NCBI GenBank assembly: GCA_963728295.1
Contig: CAVSKB010000019.1
Location: forward strand, 620,001-684,000
DNA length: 64,000 nt
Source of the DNA: DATJKD01 sp963728295
GTDB taxonomy: Bacteria > Pseudomonadota > Gammaproteobacteria > Steroidobacterales > Steroidobacteraceae
Direction of reading: 5' to 3'
Part shown: piece after piece, positions 54,952-62,236 of the stretch
Layout of the letters: each line of letters opens with the position of its first letter
Position numbering within the stretch: position 1 is the stretch's first letter
The notes under the pieces: model-generated
Database searches by the model: none
Told to the model about the DNA's origin: nothing
What the model saw: only the letters and a program-made list of their open reading frames with translations
Program-made: the position numbers and the translations under genes

Positions 54952-54980
54952 AGCGGCGCGGTTGGGCGTCCGACCGACCG

Positions 54981-55874
54981 ATGCCCGAGCTGCCCGACGT
55001 CACCGTCTACGTCGACGCCATCGCGACGCGGGTTGTCGGCCACCGGCTCGAGCAGGTGACGATCGCGAATCCGTTCCTGCTGCGCAGTTTCGAACCGTCG
55101 CCGCAGGCGCTCTCGGGTCGGGTGGTGCGCGATGTGCGCAGGCTTGGCAAGCGGATCGCGATCGGCGTCGAAGGCGAGCTCTGGCTCGTGCTGCACCTCA
55201 TGATCGCCGGCCGCCTGCACTGGTATCCGGCCGGCAACGCGCGCAGGCGACGGGCGGCGCTTGCCACACTCGACTTCGACAATGGATCGCTGACCCTGAC
55301 CGAAGCCGGCACGAAGCGGCGCGCCTCGCTCCATGTCGTCGCCGGAGACGTGGCGCTCGCTTCGCACGACCCGGGCGGTCTCGAGATCTCAGCCGCGACT
55401 TCCGCGACCTTCGCGGCTCGCATCACAGCGGCGAATCACACGCTCAAGCGCGCGCTCACCGACCCGCGCATCCTGAGTGGTATCGGCAACGCCTACTCGG
55501 ATGAGATTCTGCATCGCGCGCGGCTCTCCCCGCTCGCACTCACGCAGTTGCTGGCGCCCGACGAGCTCGAACGCCTGTTCGAGGCGACGTGCGCCGTGCT
55601 CGCCGAGTGGACGGCGCGTCTGCGCGCCGAGGCGGCGGGCGAGTTCCCGGAAGGCGTCACCGCCTTTCGCGAAGAGATGGCCGTGCACGGGCGTTTCGGC
55701 AAGGCCTGCCCGGTTTGCGGCACCCGGGTGCAGCGCATTCGCTATGCGGAGAACGAGACCAACTACTGCCCGCGCTGCCAGACCGGGGGTCGGATGCTTT
55801 CGGATCGGTCGCTCGCGCGGCTGCTGAAGGACGACTGGCCGCGAACGATCGAGGAGCTCGAGCGGCGCGGTTGA
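54981..55874 (+). CDS. Fpg/Nei-family DNA glycosylase
   Basis: A 297-residue formamidopyrimidine-DNA glycosylase-like protein for base-excision repair of oxidised bases. The N-terminus is MPELPDVTVY: catalytic Pro2 and Glu3 are kept, but the residue equivalent to Glu6 of MutM is Asp. A Lys in RRLGKRIAI, the helix-two-turn-helix LSGIGNAYSDEILHRA and a C-terminal zinc finger (CPVCGT...CPRCQTGGR) are present. Classical MutM is not otherwise visible, so it may be the MutM2-like paralogue. It lies 29 bp after the aldo/keto reductase on the same strand. Confidence 0.85.
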   Translation: MPELPDVTVYVDAIATRVVGHRLEQVTIANPFLLRSFEPSPQALSGRVVRDVRRLGKRIAIGVEGELWLVLHLMIAGRLHWYPAGNARRRRAALATLDFDNGSLTLTEAGTKRRASLHVVAGDVALASHDPGGLEISAATSATFAARITAANHTLKRALTDPRILSGIGNAYSDEILHRARLSPLALTQLLAPDELERLFEATCAVLAEWTARLRAEAAGEFPEGVTAFREEMAVHGRFGKACPVCGTRVQRIRYAENETNYCPRCQTGGRMLSDRSLARLLKDDWPRTIEELERRG

Positions 55875-55899
55875 ATGGCCGCTCCTGAGTCGCTCAACG

Positions 55900-57321
55900 T
55901 CAGCGCCCCGCAAGTTGCTTGATCAGCACGTACCAATGCGTCAGCCCGTTATAGAACGACCTGACGGGCACTCGCTCGTTCAGGCCGTGCGAGAAGCTTT
56001 CGCTGTCCTTGATAAAGACTCCGCTTACTCCGTAGGTCGGGATCCCCGCGCCGCGGAACACGGAGCCGTCCGTGGCATACGCCGCCATCTGCGGCACGAT
56101 CGGCGTGCCCGGATAGCTCGCATGTACGGCGTTCGCCACGGCCGTCATCACGTCCTCGCGCATCGGTGAGGCATCGCTCGGCGTCCCTTCATCGGTGAGC
56201 CGCACTTCGACCCCTTCGCCCACGACGTGGGCCAGCGCCGCGCGGACCGGCTCGAAGCCCACGCCGGGAAAGATCCGGCAGTTCACCGTCGCCGTGGCGG
56301 ACTGAGGCAGCGCGTTGTCGGCGTGCCCGGCGGTCAACCGGGTCGGAATGCAGGTCGTGCGCGTCAGCCCGACATATGACGGATTCTCATACAGGACATT
56401 GGCGGCGGCCTCGTCGCGCGGATTCGCCGCGAAGCGCTTCATCGCCTCGCCGAGCGCCCCGGGAGTTACGGTACCGGAGGCGCGAAAGCTGCCGATCGTC
56501 CAGTCGTTCCACATCACCGGGAAGCGGTAAGCCTCCACGGCCTTGAGCGCATCGGCGAGCTGGTAGATCGCGTTGTCGAGGCGGGGCTCGGAGCTGTGTC
56601 CGCCGGGATTGCGAACGTTGAGCTCGTAGGTCGCGTAGAGCTTCTCGGCGCCCTGCACGTAGTAAACGGCGGCCTCGCCGGTCGTCTCATCGAGCACACC
56701 CACGCCGCCGTCGGCGTTCAACGCGAATTCCGGGTCCCTGAGAAGCGCGCGATGCTCGCCGACCAGGCTGCGCGTGGTGGCCATGTCGGTCTCCTCGTCG
56801 CCGCTGAAGGCAATGATGAGATCGCGCGTCGGGACGAAGCCTTCAGCCTTGAGCCTGAGAAAGGTCGCAGCGATCAGGGCGAGGTCACCCTTGATGTCGC
56901 TGGTGCCGCGCCCGAAGAAATAACCGTTCTCCTCGACGAGCGTAAAGGGGTCGCGCGTCCAGTCCTCGCGCTTGGCGACGACGACATCCATGTGCGCGAG
57001 CAGCACGATAGGTCGTCCACCGGTGCCGTCGCCCGCGTAGCGGACGACGAGCGAGGCGGTCTCGCCCAGCGGGAGTACGTGGATGTCGTCGGCCGGCAAT
57101 CCCGCGGCCCGGAACCGATCGGCGAGGTAGCGAGCCATCACGGGCACCTGGCCCTTACCCGCCGATGTCTCGAAGCCGATGATCGTGCGATAGATGTCGC
57201 GAGCCTGCGCACGGACCTCCGCTGGGGCGGTTGCCACCGGGCTCGCAGCGGCAGCGGTCATCGTCGCGCCGGTGGCGGCCATGGCAAGCAGAAAGGCGGC
57301 CGTCGCCGTCGTTCGAGTCAT
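55900..57321 (-). CDS. Exported M20-family metallopeptidase
   Basis: A 473-residue zinc peptidase of the M20/M25/M40 family with a signal peptide (cleavage near residue 26). Metal ligands and catalytic residues are visible: VLLAHMDVV (His and bridging-region Asp), GTSDIKGDLAL (Asp), FSGDEETDM (Glu) and DSESFSHGLNERVP (His). A dimerisation domain lies at about 225-355 (RNPGGHSSEPRLDN). Probably a periplasmic aminoacylase or dipeptidase; the substrate is not predictable. It is 41 bp downstream of murI on the same strand. Confidence 0.87.
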   Translation of the reverse strand: MTRTTATAAFLLAMAATGATMTAAAASPVATAPAEVRAQARDIYRTIIGFETSAGKGQVPVMARYLADRFRAAGLPADDIHVLPLGETASLVVRYAGDGTGGRPIVLLAHMDVVVAKREDWTRDPFTLVEENGYFFGRGTSDIKGDLALIAATFLRLKAEGFVPTRDLIIAFSGDEETDMATTRSLVGEHRALLRDPEFALNADGGVGVLDETTGEAAVYYVQGAEKLYATYELNVRNPGGHSSEPRLDNAIYQLADALKAVEAYRFPVMWNDWTIGSFRASGTVTPGALGEAMKRFAANPRDEAAANVLYENPSYVGLTRTTCIPTRLTAGHADNALPQSATATVNCRIFPGVGFEPVRAALAHVVGEGVEVRLTDEGTPSDASPMREDVMTAVANAVHASYPGTPIVPQMAAYATDGSVFRGAGIPTYGVSGVFIKDSESFSHGLNERVPVRSFYNGLTHWYVLIKQLAGR

Positions 57322-57362
57322 GAAAGTGCTCTTGATAGGGGCCGATGGCCCGGACAGGGTGC

Positions 57363-58226
57363 TCAGAATCGCAGAACCGGCGGGTTGGTTGCCAGATCGA
57401 CGATCTCGACATCTGCGGTCTTGATCGTCCGGCCGAGAAACGTTGCGCCGATCCGGGCAAATCGCTCCGCACCGTCGGTCGCGAGCAGCCGCACGGTCCC
57501 GGCCTGCGCGGCCGTGCGCCTGAGTTGCGTGGCATCGAGTGCGCGTACGAGCGCATCGGCCGTCGTCGCCGCGGAATCGACGATCGTCACACCCGGCCCA
57601 AGCATGCGACCCAGGAGCGGGGCAAACACCGGGAAGTGCGTGCAGCCGAGCAGCAGCGTGTCCGGTCGTTCAGCAGCAGTGGCCGCGTCGAACAGCCCAT
57701 CGAGATAGCGGTGCAGCACGCCCTCGACCACCGGCCCGTCGATCCATCCCTCCTCGGCGAGCGCCACCAGCAACGCGCAGGCGCGCGCGCTCACGACCGC
57801 CGCGGGCCGCTCGTAGCGGATCGCGGCCTCGTACGCACCGCCCCGCACCGTGCTCTCCGTCGCTATTACCGCGATACGGCCGGTGCGCGTTGCGCGGCAG
57901 GCGGCGACCGCACCGGGCTCGAGTACACCCAGCACCGGCGCCGGCGCGAACTCGTGCGCGAGCGCATCGAGCGCGCTGGCCGACGCCGTATTGCAGGCCA
58001 CGACCAGGCACTTGACGCCGCTGTCGTGCAGCCGTCCCGCGGCCTGGAGCGAGTAGCGGCGGATCGAATCCGGGCTCCGCGTGCCATAAGGCAACCGGGC
58101 GGTGTCGCCGAGGTACACGAAGTCCTCGGCAGGCAGCGCCCGGTGCAGCGCCGCGAGCACGGTGAGCCCACCCACGCCGGAGTCGAACACGCCGACAGGA
58201 GCCTCGGCCCTGCGGCGCTCGGTCAT
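57363..58226 (-). CDS. murI: Glutamate racemase
   Basis: MurI makes D-glutamate for peptidoglycan. The 287-residue protein has GVFDSGVGGLTVL at the N-terminus. The two catalytic cysteines lie in VVACNTASA and LLGCTHFPV, about 110 residues apart. DTARLPYGTRS is also conserved. Downstream of it on the same strand is the M20 peptidase. Confidence 0.95.
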   Translation of the reverse strand: MTERRRAEAPVGVFDSGVGGLTVLAALHRALPAEDFVYLGDTARLPYGTRSPDSIRRYSLQAAGRLHDSGVKCLVVACNTASASALDALAHEFAPAPVLGVLEPGAVAACRATRTGRIAVIATESTVRGGAYEAAIRYERPAAVVSARACALLVALAEEGWIDGPVVEGVLHRYLDGLFDAATAAERPDTLLLGCTHFPVFAPLLGRMLGPGVTIVDSAATTADALVRALDATQLRRTAAQAGTVRLLATDGAERFARIGATFLGRTIKTADVEIVDLATNPPVLRF

Positions 58227-58365
58227 AACGGCAACTTCGGGTCAGCCGGCCGGGTTTTCGACATAAGTCAATCGCTTGCGCACTGCGCGACGGGCTTCCA
58301 TCCCGCGGCAAGGCGTGCATAATTGCTGGAGTTCAGCCACCACAATAACGATACAGGGCTGCGCC

Positions 58366-58639
58366 GTGGAAAGACGACTGACGACACGACATCGCGCACG
58401 AACAACGGTCTATCTGCTTCTGCCGACAGGCAAGCGCAGGTTGTGCCGCGCGAAGAACCTGAGCGCGACGGGTGTATTCGTCGAGACCGGCGACATGGGT
58501 CTGCGGCGCGGCCAGACCGTGCAGCTCGCGTTTCGCAATCAGTCTCGGTGTCGTGACCAAGATCCATCGCCGCACGGCGGTGGTCGCGCACATCTCGCGC
58601 GGCGGCACGGGCCTGATGATGGAAGGCCAGGGCGGCTGA
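58366..58639 (+). CDS. Small PilZ-domain protein (frameshift in the sequence)
   Basis: A short PilZ-like protein of about 90 residues. Starting at GTG 58366, the frame reads ERRLTTRHRARTTVYLLLPT and AKNLSATGVFVETGDMGLRR (the sxGxxv region of PilZ), then switches. The C-terminal part continues in another frame as ISLGVVTKIHRRTAVVAHIS and ends GLMMEGQGG at TGA 58639. Removing one T at 58531-58533 joins them. PilZ proteins bind cyclic-di-GMP, but the RxxxR plus D/NxSxxG motif is only partly matched (RRLTTR, NLSATG), so binding is uncertain. Confidence 0.7.
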
Positions 58640-58662
58640 TCGCCCGCGCGGGCGTACTCGCC

Positions 58663-58668
58663 TACAAT
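58663..58668 (+). promoter_or_regulatory. Possible -10 of the ferritin-like gene
   Basis: TACAAT stands about 48 bp before the ferritin-like ATG, just after a perfect 14-bp palindrome CGCCCGCGCGGGCG (58641-58654) that could terminate the PilZ transcript. No convincing -35. Confidence 0.35.
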
Positions 58669-58715
58669 CGGATGGCGGGCGAGCCTGCCCCGCATCACAT
58701 CGGGGAGCAGCGACC

Positions 58716-59162
58716 ATGGCCAGCAGCAGCAGCTCCGAACTCAACGCCGAAAAGGTCATCGCAACGCTCAACGAGATTCTCGAGCTCGAGCTCGCGGGTG
58801 TCGTGCGTTACATGCATTACAGCTTCATGATCTTCGGCCATCACCGCATTCCGATCACGGCGTGGCTGCGTAGCCAGTCGAACGAATCCATGGCGCACGC
58901 TGCCCAGGCGGGTGAGCACATCACCACGCTCGGCGGGCATCCGTCGCTGCGCATCGGCCCGCTGCTCGAGACGCACAAGCACAGCGTCGACGACATCCTG
59001 GGCGAAGCGCTCGAGCACGAGCAGAAGGGGCTCGATGCCTACCGCAAGCTCCTCGAGCAGGTGCGCGATCGCAGCATCATGCTCGAGGAATTCGCCCGCG
59101 AGATGATCGCCGCCGAGGAAATGCACACCGCCGAGACGCGCAAGATGATGCGCCGCGCCTGA
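58716..59162 (+). CDS. Bacterioferritin-like ferritin-domain protein
   Basis: A 148-residue four-helix-bundle ferritin-like protein. Diiron ligands are arranged as in bacterioferritin: Glu in LELELAGVVRYMHYSFM, Glu and His in SNESMAHAAQAGEHI, Glu in EALEHEQKGLDAY, and Glu/His in AAEEMHTAE. It is likely an iron-storage or detoxifying ferroxidase; a haem-ligating Met equivalent cannot be assigned by eye. The ATG is preceded by GGGGAG. It is convergent with a small membrane-protein gene. Confidence 0.8.
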   Translation: MASSSSSELNAEKVIATLNEILELELAGVVRYMHYSFMIFGHHRIPITAWLRSQSNESMAHAAQAGEHITTLGGHPSLRIGPLLETHKHSVDDILGEALEHEQKGLDAYRKLLEQVRDRSIMLEEFAREMIAAEEMHTAETRKMMRRA

Positions 59163-59209
59163 CCGGCGCGGCACAGCGCGGACAATGGCTCCGAGCCGTT
59201 TTTATCGGT

Positions 59210-59443
59210 TCAGGGATTATTATCCGGCGGGCCGGCGTCGCCTGCCGGATCGAGCATGCGGCCGGGCTTGCGGATCGATGCGATCAGCACCGCGAGCATG
59301 GCCATCAGGATCTCGTCGTAGAACGGGATCAGGTCCGGGACCACGAGATCTACGAGAAACAGGCCACCGACGATCAGGAACAGTGTCGGGAACCGCATGC
59401 CCGCGGTCACCCGGGTAACCAGATTTCCGATCGCGCCTGCCAT
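59210..59443 (-). CDS. Small membrane protein (DUF6116-like)
   Basis: A 77-residue protein with two hydrophobic segments (about 19-37 and 45-58) separated by LVVPDLIPFYDE. The pattern FPTLFLIVGGLFLVDLVVPD and PFYDEILMAMLA resembles the small DUF6116 proteins of Xanthomonadales. Function unknown. It follows the zinc-ribbon gene by 30 bp on the same strand and may be in its operon. Confidence 0.65.
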   Translation of the reverse strand: MAGAIGNLVTRVTAGMRFPTLFLIVGGLFLVDLVVPDLIPFYDEILMAMLAVLIASIRKPGRMLDPAGDAGPPDNNP

Positions 59444-59473
59444 GGACCCTCCCGTCGGTTCCGCGGGCCGTGA

Positions 59474-59833
59474 TCAGCGCGGCTTGCGATCGCGCGTATG
59501 CACGTCGACCGACAGCTTGAAGGTCCGTGACTCCGTCGGACGCAGCGCACCGACGCCGACGACCTGCCGTGACACTTCCTCGCCGCGCTCGTTGACGATC
59601 GCGAGTACGACGGAGAACTCGCACTCACCGCCCTGTTCGGGACTGCGGATCGCGCCTTCCACTCGCAACGCCGAGAATGACTTGGTGAGCTCACCCGGCG
59701 CCGCCGCCGCACCGAACTTCAGATGATGCCGGCACTGCGGACAGATCGCCGAGCTTTCGAGGATGGTCGCCTTGCAGTGCGGACAGGACCGTGTCCGGCC
59801 GGCGTTGCCTGGCGCGGCGCGGCTGTTGAGCAT
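59474..59833 (-). CDS. Zinc-ribbon protein of unknown function
   Basis: A 119-residue protein with an N-terminal zinc ribbon (CPHCKATILESSAICPQC, about 17-34) and a C-terminal beta-rich part (about 50-115). I do not recognise a wider family. It begins 15 bp after the bactofilin gene on the same strand, which suggests a functional link with the bactofilin. Confidence 0.65.
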   Translation of the reverse strand: MLNSRAAPGNAGRTRSCPHCKATILESSAICPQCRHHLKFGAAAAPGELTKSFSALRVEGAIRSPEQGGECEFSVVLAIVNERGEEVSRQVVGVGALRPTESRTFKLSVDVHTRDRKPR

Positions 59834-59848
59834 GACGTGGGCCGGCCG

Positions 59849-60346
59849 CTACTTGCCGGCGGGACCCTTGTCCTTCCAGCCAAAGTCCGCCTGACCGCGC
59901 ATCCGCGAACCGGCCGCGACGGAAAGCGTGCCGGCCTTGATGTCACCGTTGATGACGCCGGCCTCGAGCAGCTCGACCTTGGCGGTCGCGTCGATGTTTC
60001 CGTGTACCTCACCGCTCACGACCACGGTATTCGCGCGGAGCTGGCCGGTCACGTGCGCACCGTTCTCGACGGTGACATTGCCTTCCACGTTGACGTCGCC
60101 CTTGAAGCGGCCGGCGATGCGGATGTGTCCCGCGCCCTCGATCTTGCCCTCGATCGTGACGTCGGCGGCGATCAGGGATTCCTTGGCGGGGCCACCGGTG
60201 GAGGCGGGACGACGAGCGGGTTCGGCCGAAACCGGGCCGGGGAGCGGACGATCAGGGGAATATGTCATGGATTCCGAACCATTCAGGCCTGGGTCGGCCA
60301 TGGGAGGAACGTTCTCCTTCCCCGATTGCTCCTTCCACAGTGCCAT
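59849..60346 (-). CDS. Bactofilin (polymer-forming cytoskeletal protein)
   Basis: A 165-residue bactofilin. After a disordered N-terminus (1-60) with Pro and Ser comes the right-handed beta-helix domain (about 62-155) with the repeated pattern ADVTIEGKIEGAGHIRIAGR, GDVNVEGNVTVENGAHVTGQ and GEVHGNIDATAKVELLEAGV. Bactofilins polymerise without nucleotide and organise cell shape, stalks or peptidoglycan enzymes. Start ATG at 60346 with GGAGGG upstream; the longer open frame (to 60445) has no good ribosome-binding site. It is the first gene of a probable three-gene operon with the zinc-ribbon and DUF6116-like genes. Confidence 0.88.
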   Translation of the reverse strand: MALWKEQSGKENVPPMADPGLNGSESMTYSPDRPLPGPVSAEPARRPASTGGPAKESLIAADVTIEGKIEGAGHIRIAGRFKGDVNVEGNVTVENGAHVTGQLRANTVVVSGEVHGNIDATAKVELLEAGVINGDIKAGTLSVAAGSRMRGQADFGWKDKGPAGK

Positions 60347-60487
60347 GTCGGGCCCTCCGGTCAGTGTTGGACTGACGGTGATCCTGACATAGTCAGACGC
60401 GGCGTTACCAACGCTATACCCGGCCACCCGACGGGATCGTGACATGCGTATCGAACGGCCGCGCGTGCATCGAGCCCGATTCAGGCG

Positions 60488-60495
60488 TATAAAAT
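60488..60495 (+). promoter_or_regulatory. Possible -10 of the second zinc-ribbon gene
   Basis: TATAAAAT lies 40 bp before the ATG at 60535. The region at the -35 distance (GTGCAT) is a poor match, so this is tentative. Confidence 0.35.
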
Positions 60496-60534
60496 GTGGT
60501 CAAGCCGCCACAGAGCGGGCAAGGGAGTCCTGTC

Positions 60535-60912
60535 ATGGTCTTCAAGGTGCCAGCGTTGGATTTCAAAGGGACAGTCGAGAACTTCAAAGGGACTGTCGAG
60601 TCGCTGTTGGCGCGTCGCCGTCCTGCCGAGTACGTCGATCACGACAGCGAACCGCCCGCCGAATGGCGAGAGGCCGTTCGACCCAGCGGATCGACCGTGA
60701 GCCGATTGGACACTACTGGCATCGAAGTGATGGAGCACGTCGACTCGACCGAAGAGGTCGAGGTCGAGGAGCAACCGACCGGGTTCGCTACCGTCGTCGA
60801 AACTCACTTCCGCATTCGCTGCGAATGCGGGCGGCGTTGGTGGGCGATCGATCTCGCGCCAACCACTTGCCCGCGCTGTATGCGCAGGGTGGCGATCCAA
60901 TCAGCCGTCTGA
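60535..60912 (+). CDS. Hypothetical protein with FKGTVE repeat and zinc ribbon
   Basis: A 125-residue protein I do not recognise. The N-terminus contains two copies of FKGTVE (about 10-22), coded by an imperfect 21-bp tandem repeat (60562-60582 and 60583-60603). The middle is acidic (STEEVEVEEQ). The C-terminus has a zinc-ribbon-like CECGRRWWAIDLAPTTCPRC (about 97-116). The ATG at 60535 is preceded by GGGAG. It is divergent from the bactofilin operon, whose second gene also encodes a zinc ribbon. Confidence 0.65.
   Translation: MVFKVPALDFKGTVENFKGTVESLLARRRPAEYVDHDSEPPAEWREAVRPSGSTVSRLDTTGIEVMEHVDSTEEVEVEEQPTGFATVVETHFRIRCECGRRWWAIDLAPTTCPRCMRRVAIQSAV
60562..60603 (+). repeat. 21-bp tandem repeat (2 copies)
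   Basis: TTCAAAGGGACAGTCGAGAAC followed by the near-copy beginning TTCAAAGGGACTGTCGAG. It stays in frame and duplicates the peptide FKGTVE. Confidence 0.8.
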
Positions 60913-60948
60913 AGTGTCGCGGCACCTGAGCAGAAGGTCGTCGCGGAT

Positions 60949-61024
60949 TGGTGCCGGCTGAGGGAATCGAACCCCCGACCCGCGGTTTACAAAACCGCTG
61001 CTCTACCAACTGAGCTAAGCCGGC
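60949..61024 (-). tRNA. trnT: tRNA-Thr (TGT anticodon)
   Basis: 76 nt with encoded CCA: acceptor GCCGGCT/AGCCGGC, D-arm AGCTCAGTTGGTAGAGC, anticodon loop TTTGTAA with TGT, T-arm GGTTCGATTCC. It is downstream of the SPOR gene. A TAGAAT -10 (61050-61055) with a poor -35 lies about 26 bp upstream and may give it its own promoter. Confidence 0.97.
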
Positions 61025-61080
61025 GCGTGCGAGGCTGATAGCGGACGCGATTCTAGCGCGACACCTGCGCCACGCCGCGC

Positions 61081-61812
61081 TCATTCGCTGGCTGTCGAGA
61101 TACCTTCACTCTCCGATGCGTGGTCTGCGGCCGCCGCCGTCTGCCTCGGGCACGGGCGCAGCTCGAGCCGCGCCGTGACACCGGCGCTCGCCTGCAGCGG
61201 TTCGAGCGCCGGCAATCCCGCATTCGAGCGACGATCGATATCGAGCCAGGTGACATCGGCCGTGCGGAATCGATCTCCGACCGTGGCTTCGTAACCGGCG
61301 TCGCGGGCGAGCCCCGCGATGTCCTGCGCGCGCTGCGGGTCCGAGAACACACCGAGCGAGATCACTGTGCCTGGCGCCTCCTCCGTCAGCAGGTAGGCAT
61401 CGGTCAGACCCGCGGCTCGCAACCCGGCCAGTGCCGCAGCTGCCGCGTCGGCGTTCGGGAGCTGATCGAGCCGCACCCATTGGCCGACCCAGACCTCGTC
61501 GCGCGATGCCCGCAGATCGAGCGTGAACCCCTGGTCGCGGAGTCGCGCGGCCGCCGCCTGCGCCCGGCCGGGTTCCAGGAAGGGGCCGGCACTCATGCAA
61601 TCCGACATGGCGACTGCATCGGTGAGCGCAGGCCGATCGGCGGGTGCCGGTTCGGCGCCCGATGCAGGCTGCTCGGTGACCAGGCGGATGCTGCGCAAGC
61701 GCGGCTGCGGGCTCGTGGATGACAGTGAGCCCGCCTGCGATGGCGCAACCCAGCGCGACCAGCCGAAGAAAAGTACGTTGGCCAGCAGCAGGAGCAGGAA
61801 CAACGCGCGCAC
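61081..61812 (-). CDS. SPOR-domain membrane protein
   Basis: A 243-residue protein with an N-terminal membrane anchor (LFLLLLLANVLFFGW, about 4-18), a Pro/Ala-rich linker and a SPOR domain (about 165-215, TVISLGVFSDPQRAQDIAGL and GYEATVGDRFR). SPOR domains bind denuded peptidoglycan at division sites. The start is inferred as GTG at 61812 because it places the membrane segment at the N-terminus; the ribosome-binding site is weak. The coaX-SPOR-tRNA-Thr order is known from other Gammaproteobacteria. Confidence 0.8.
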   Translation of the reverse strand: MRALFLLLLLANVLFFGWSRWVAPSQAGSLSSTSPQPRLRSIRLVTEQPASGAEPAPADRPALTDAVAMSDCMSAGPFLEPGRAQAAAARLRDQGFTLDLRASRDEVWVGQWVRLDQLPNADAAAAALAGLRAAGLTDAYLLTEEAPGTVISLGVFSDPQRAQDIAGLARDAGYEATVGDRFRTADVTWLDIDRRSNAGLPALEPLQASAGVTARLELRPCPRQTAAAADHASESEGISTASE

Positions 61813-61829
61813 AGGAGTCGAGCCGCTGG

Positions 61830-62117
61830 CTATTTGCCGCCGGTCGACATGTAGGCGGCGATGTCCGCGATTTCCTGGTCCGAGAGCTGCAAGGGCTTCT
61901 TGTGTTTGAGCTCTCCGCTGACGATGCGATGGAGCGTCGCCGCCAGGACCTGCGGATTCTCGTTCTCGAAATCCGCCGAATCGTGGCATTGACCGCAAGC
62001 AGCGTTGAACCGGGCCTTACCCGCGGCGACGTCCGCCTGTGCGGACCGCGACCACAGCGACACCATGGCGAGCGCGGCAAGCGCGACCGAGGCAATCGTC
62101 AAGCCATTGATTTTCAA
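61830..62117 (-). CDS. Small periplasmic c-type cytochrome
   Basis: A 95-residue monohaem cytochrome c. After a signal peptide (about 1-27, ASVALAALAMVSLW), the haem motif CGQCH stands at about 40-44. The C-terminal Met is probably the one in AAYMSTGGK (about 91), the usual axial ligand of this class. The start is TTG at 62117, preceded by GGAGG; the longer frame to 62183 has no better start. It lies between coaX and the SPOR gene on the same strand. Electron partner unknown. Confidence 0.85.
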   Translation of the reverse strand: MKINGLTIASVALAALAMVSLWSRSAQADVAAGKARFNAACGQCHDSADFENENPQVLAATLHRIVSGELKHKKPLQLSDQEIADIAAYMSTGGK

Positions 62118-62236
62118 GACCTTTCCTCCGTGGAACGGCAGCCCCTTGCCGGGTGTCCAGCCAACCACGCGCGGATCATACACGCGTAGCCCGGCCCCGA
62201 CGCCGCACCGGGTCTCAGCTTCGATAGGGCCACTGA

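Noticed and set aside
53896..60948. Prophage or integrative element at the tRNA cluster
   Set aside because: No integrase, phage gene or att-like duplication was found; the genes are ordinary chromosomal functions such as murI.
62118..62183. Longer N-terminus for the small cytochrome c
   Set aside because: It would place 22 non-hydrophobic residues before the signal peptide, whereas TTG 62117 has GGAGG at proper spacing.
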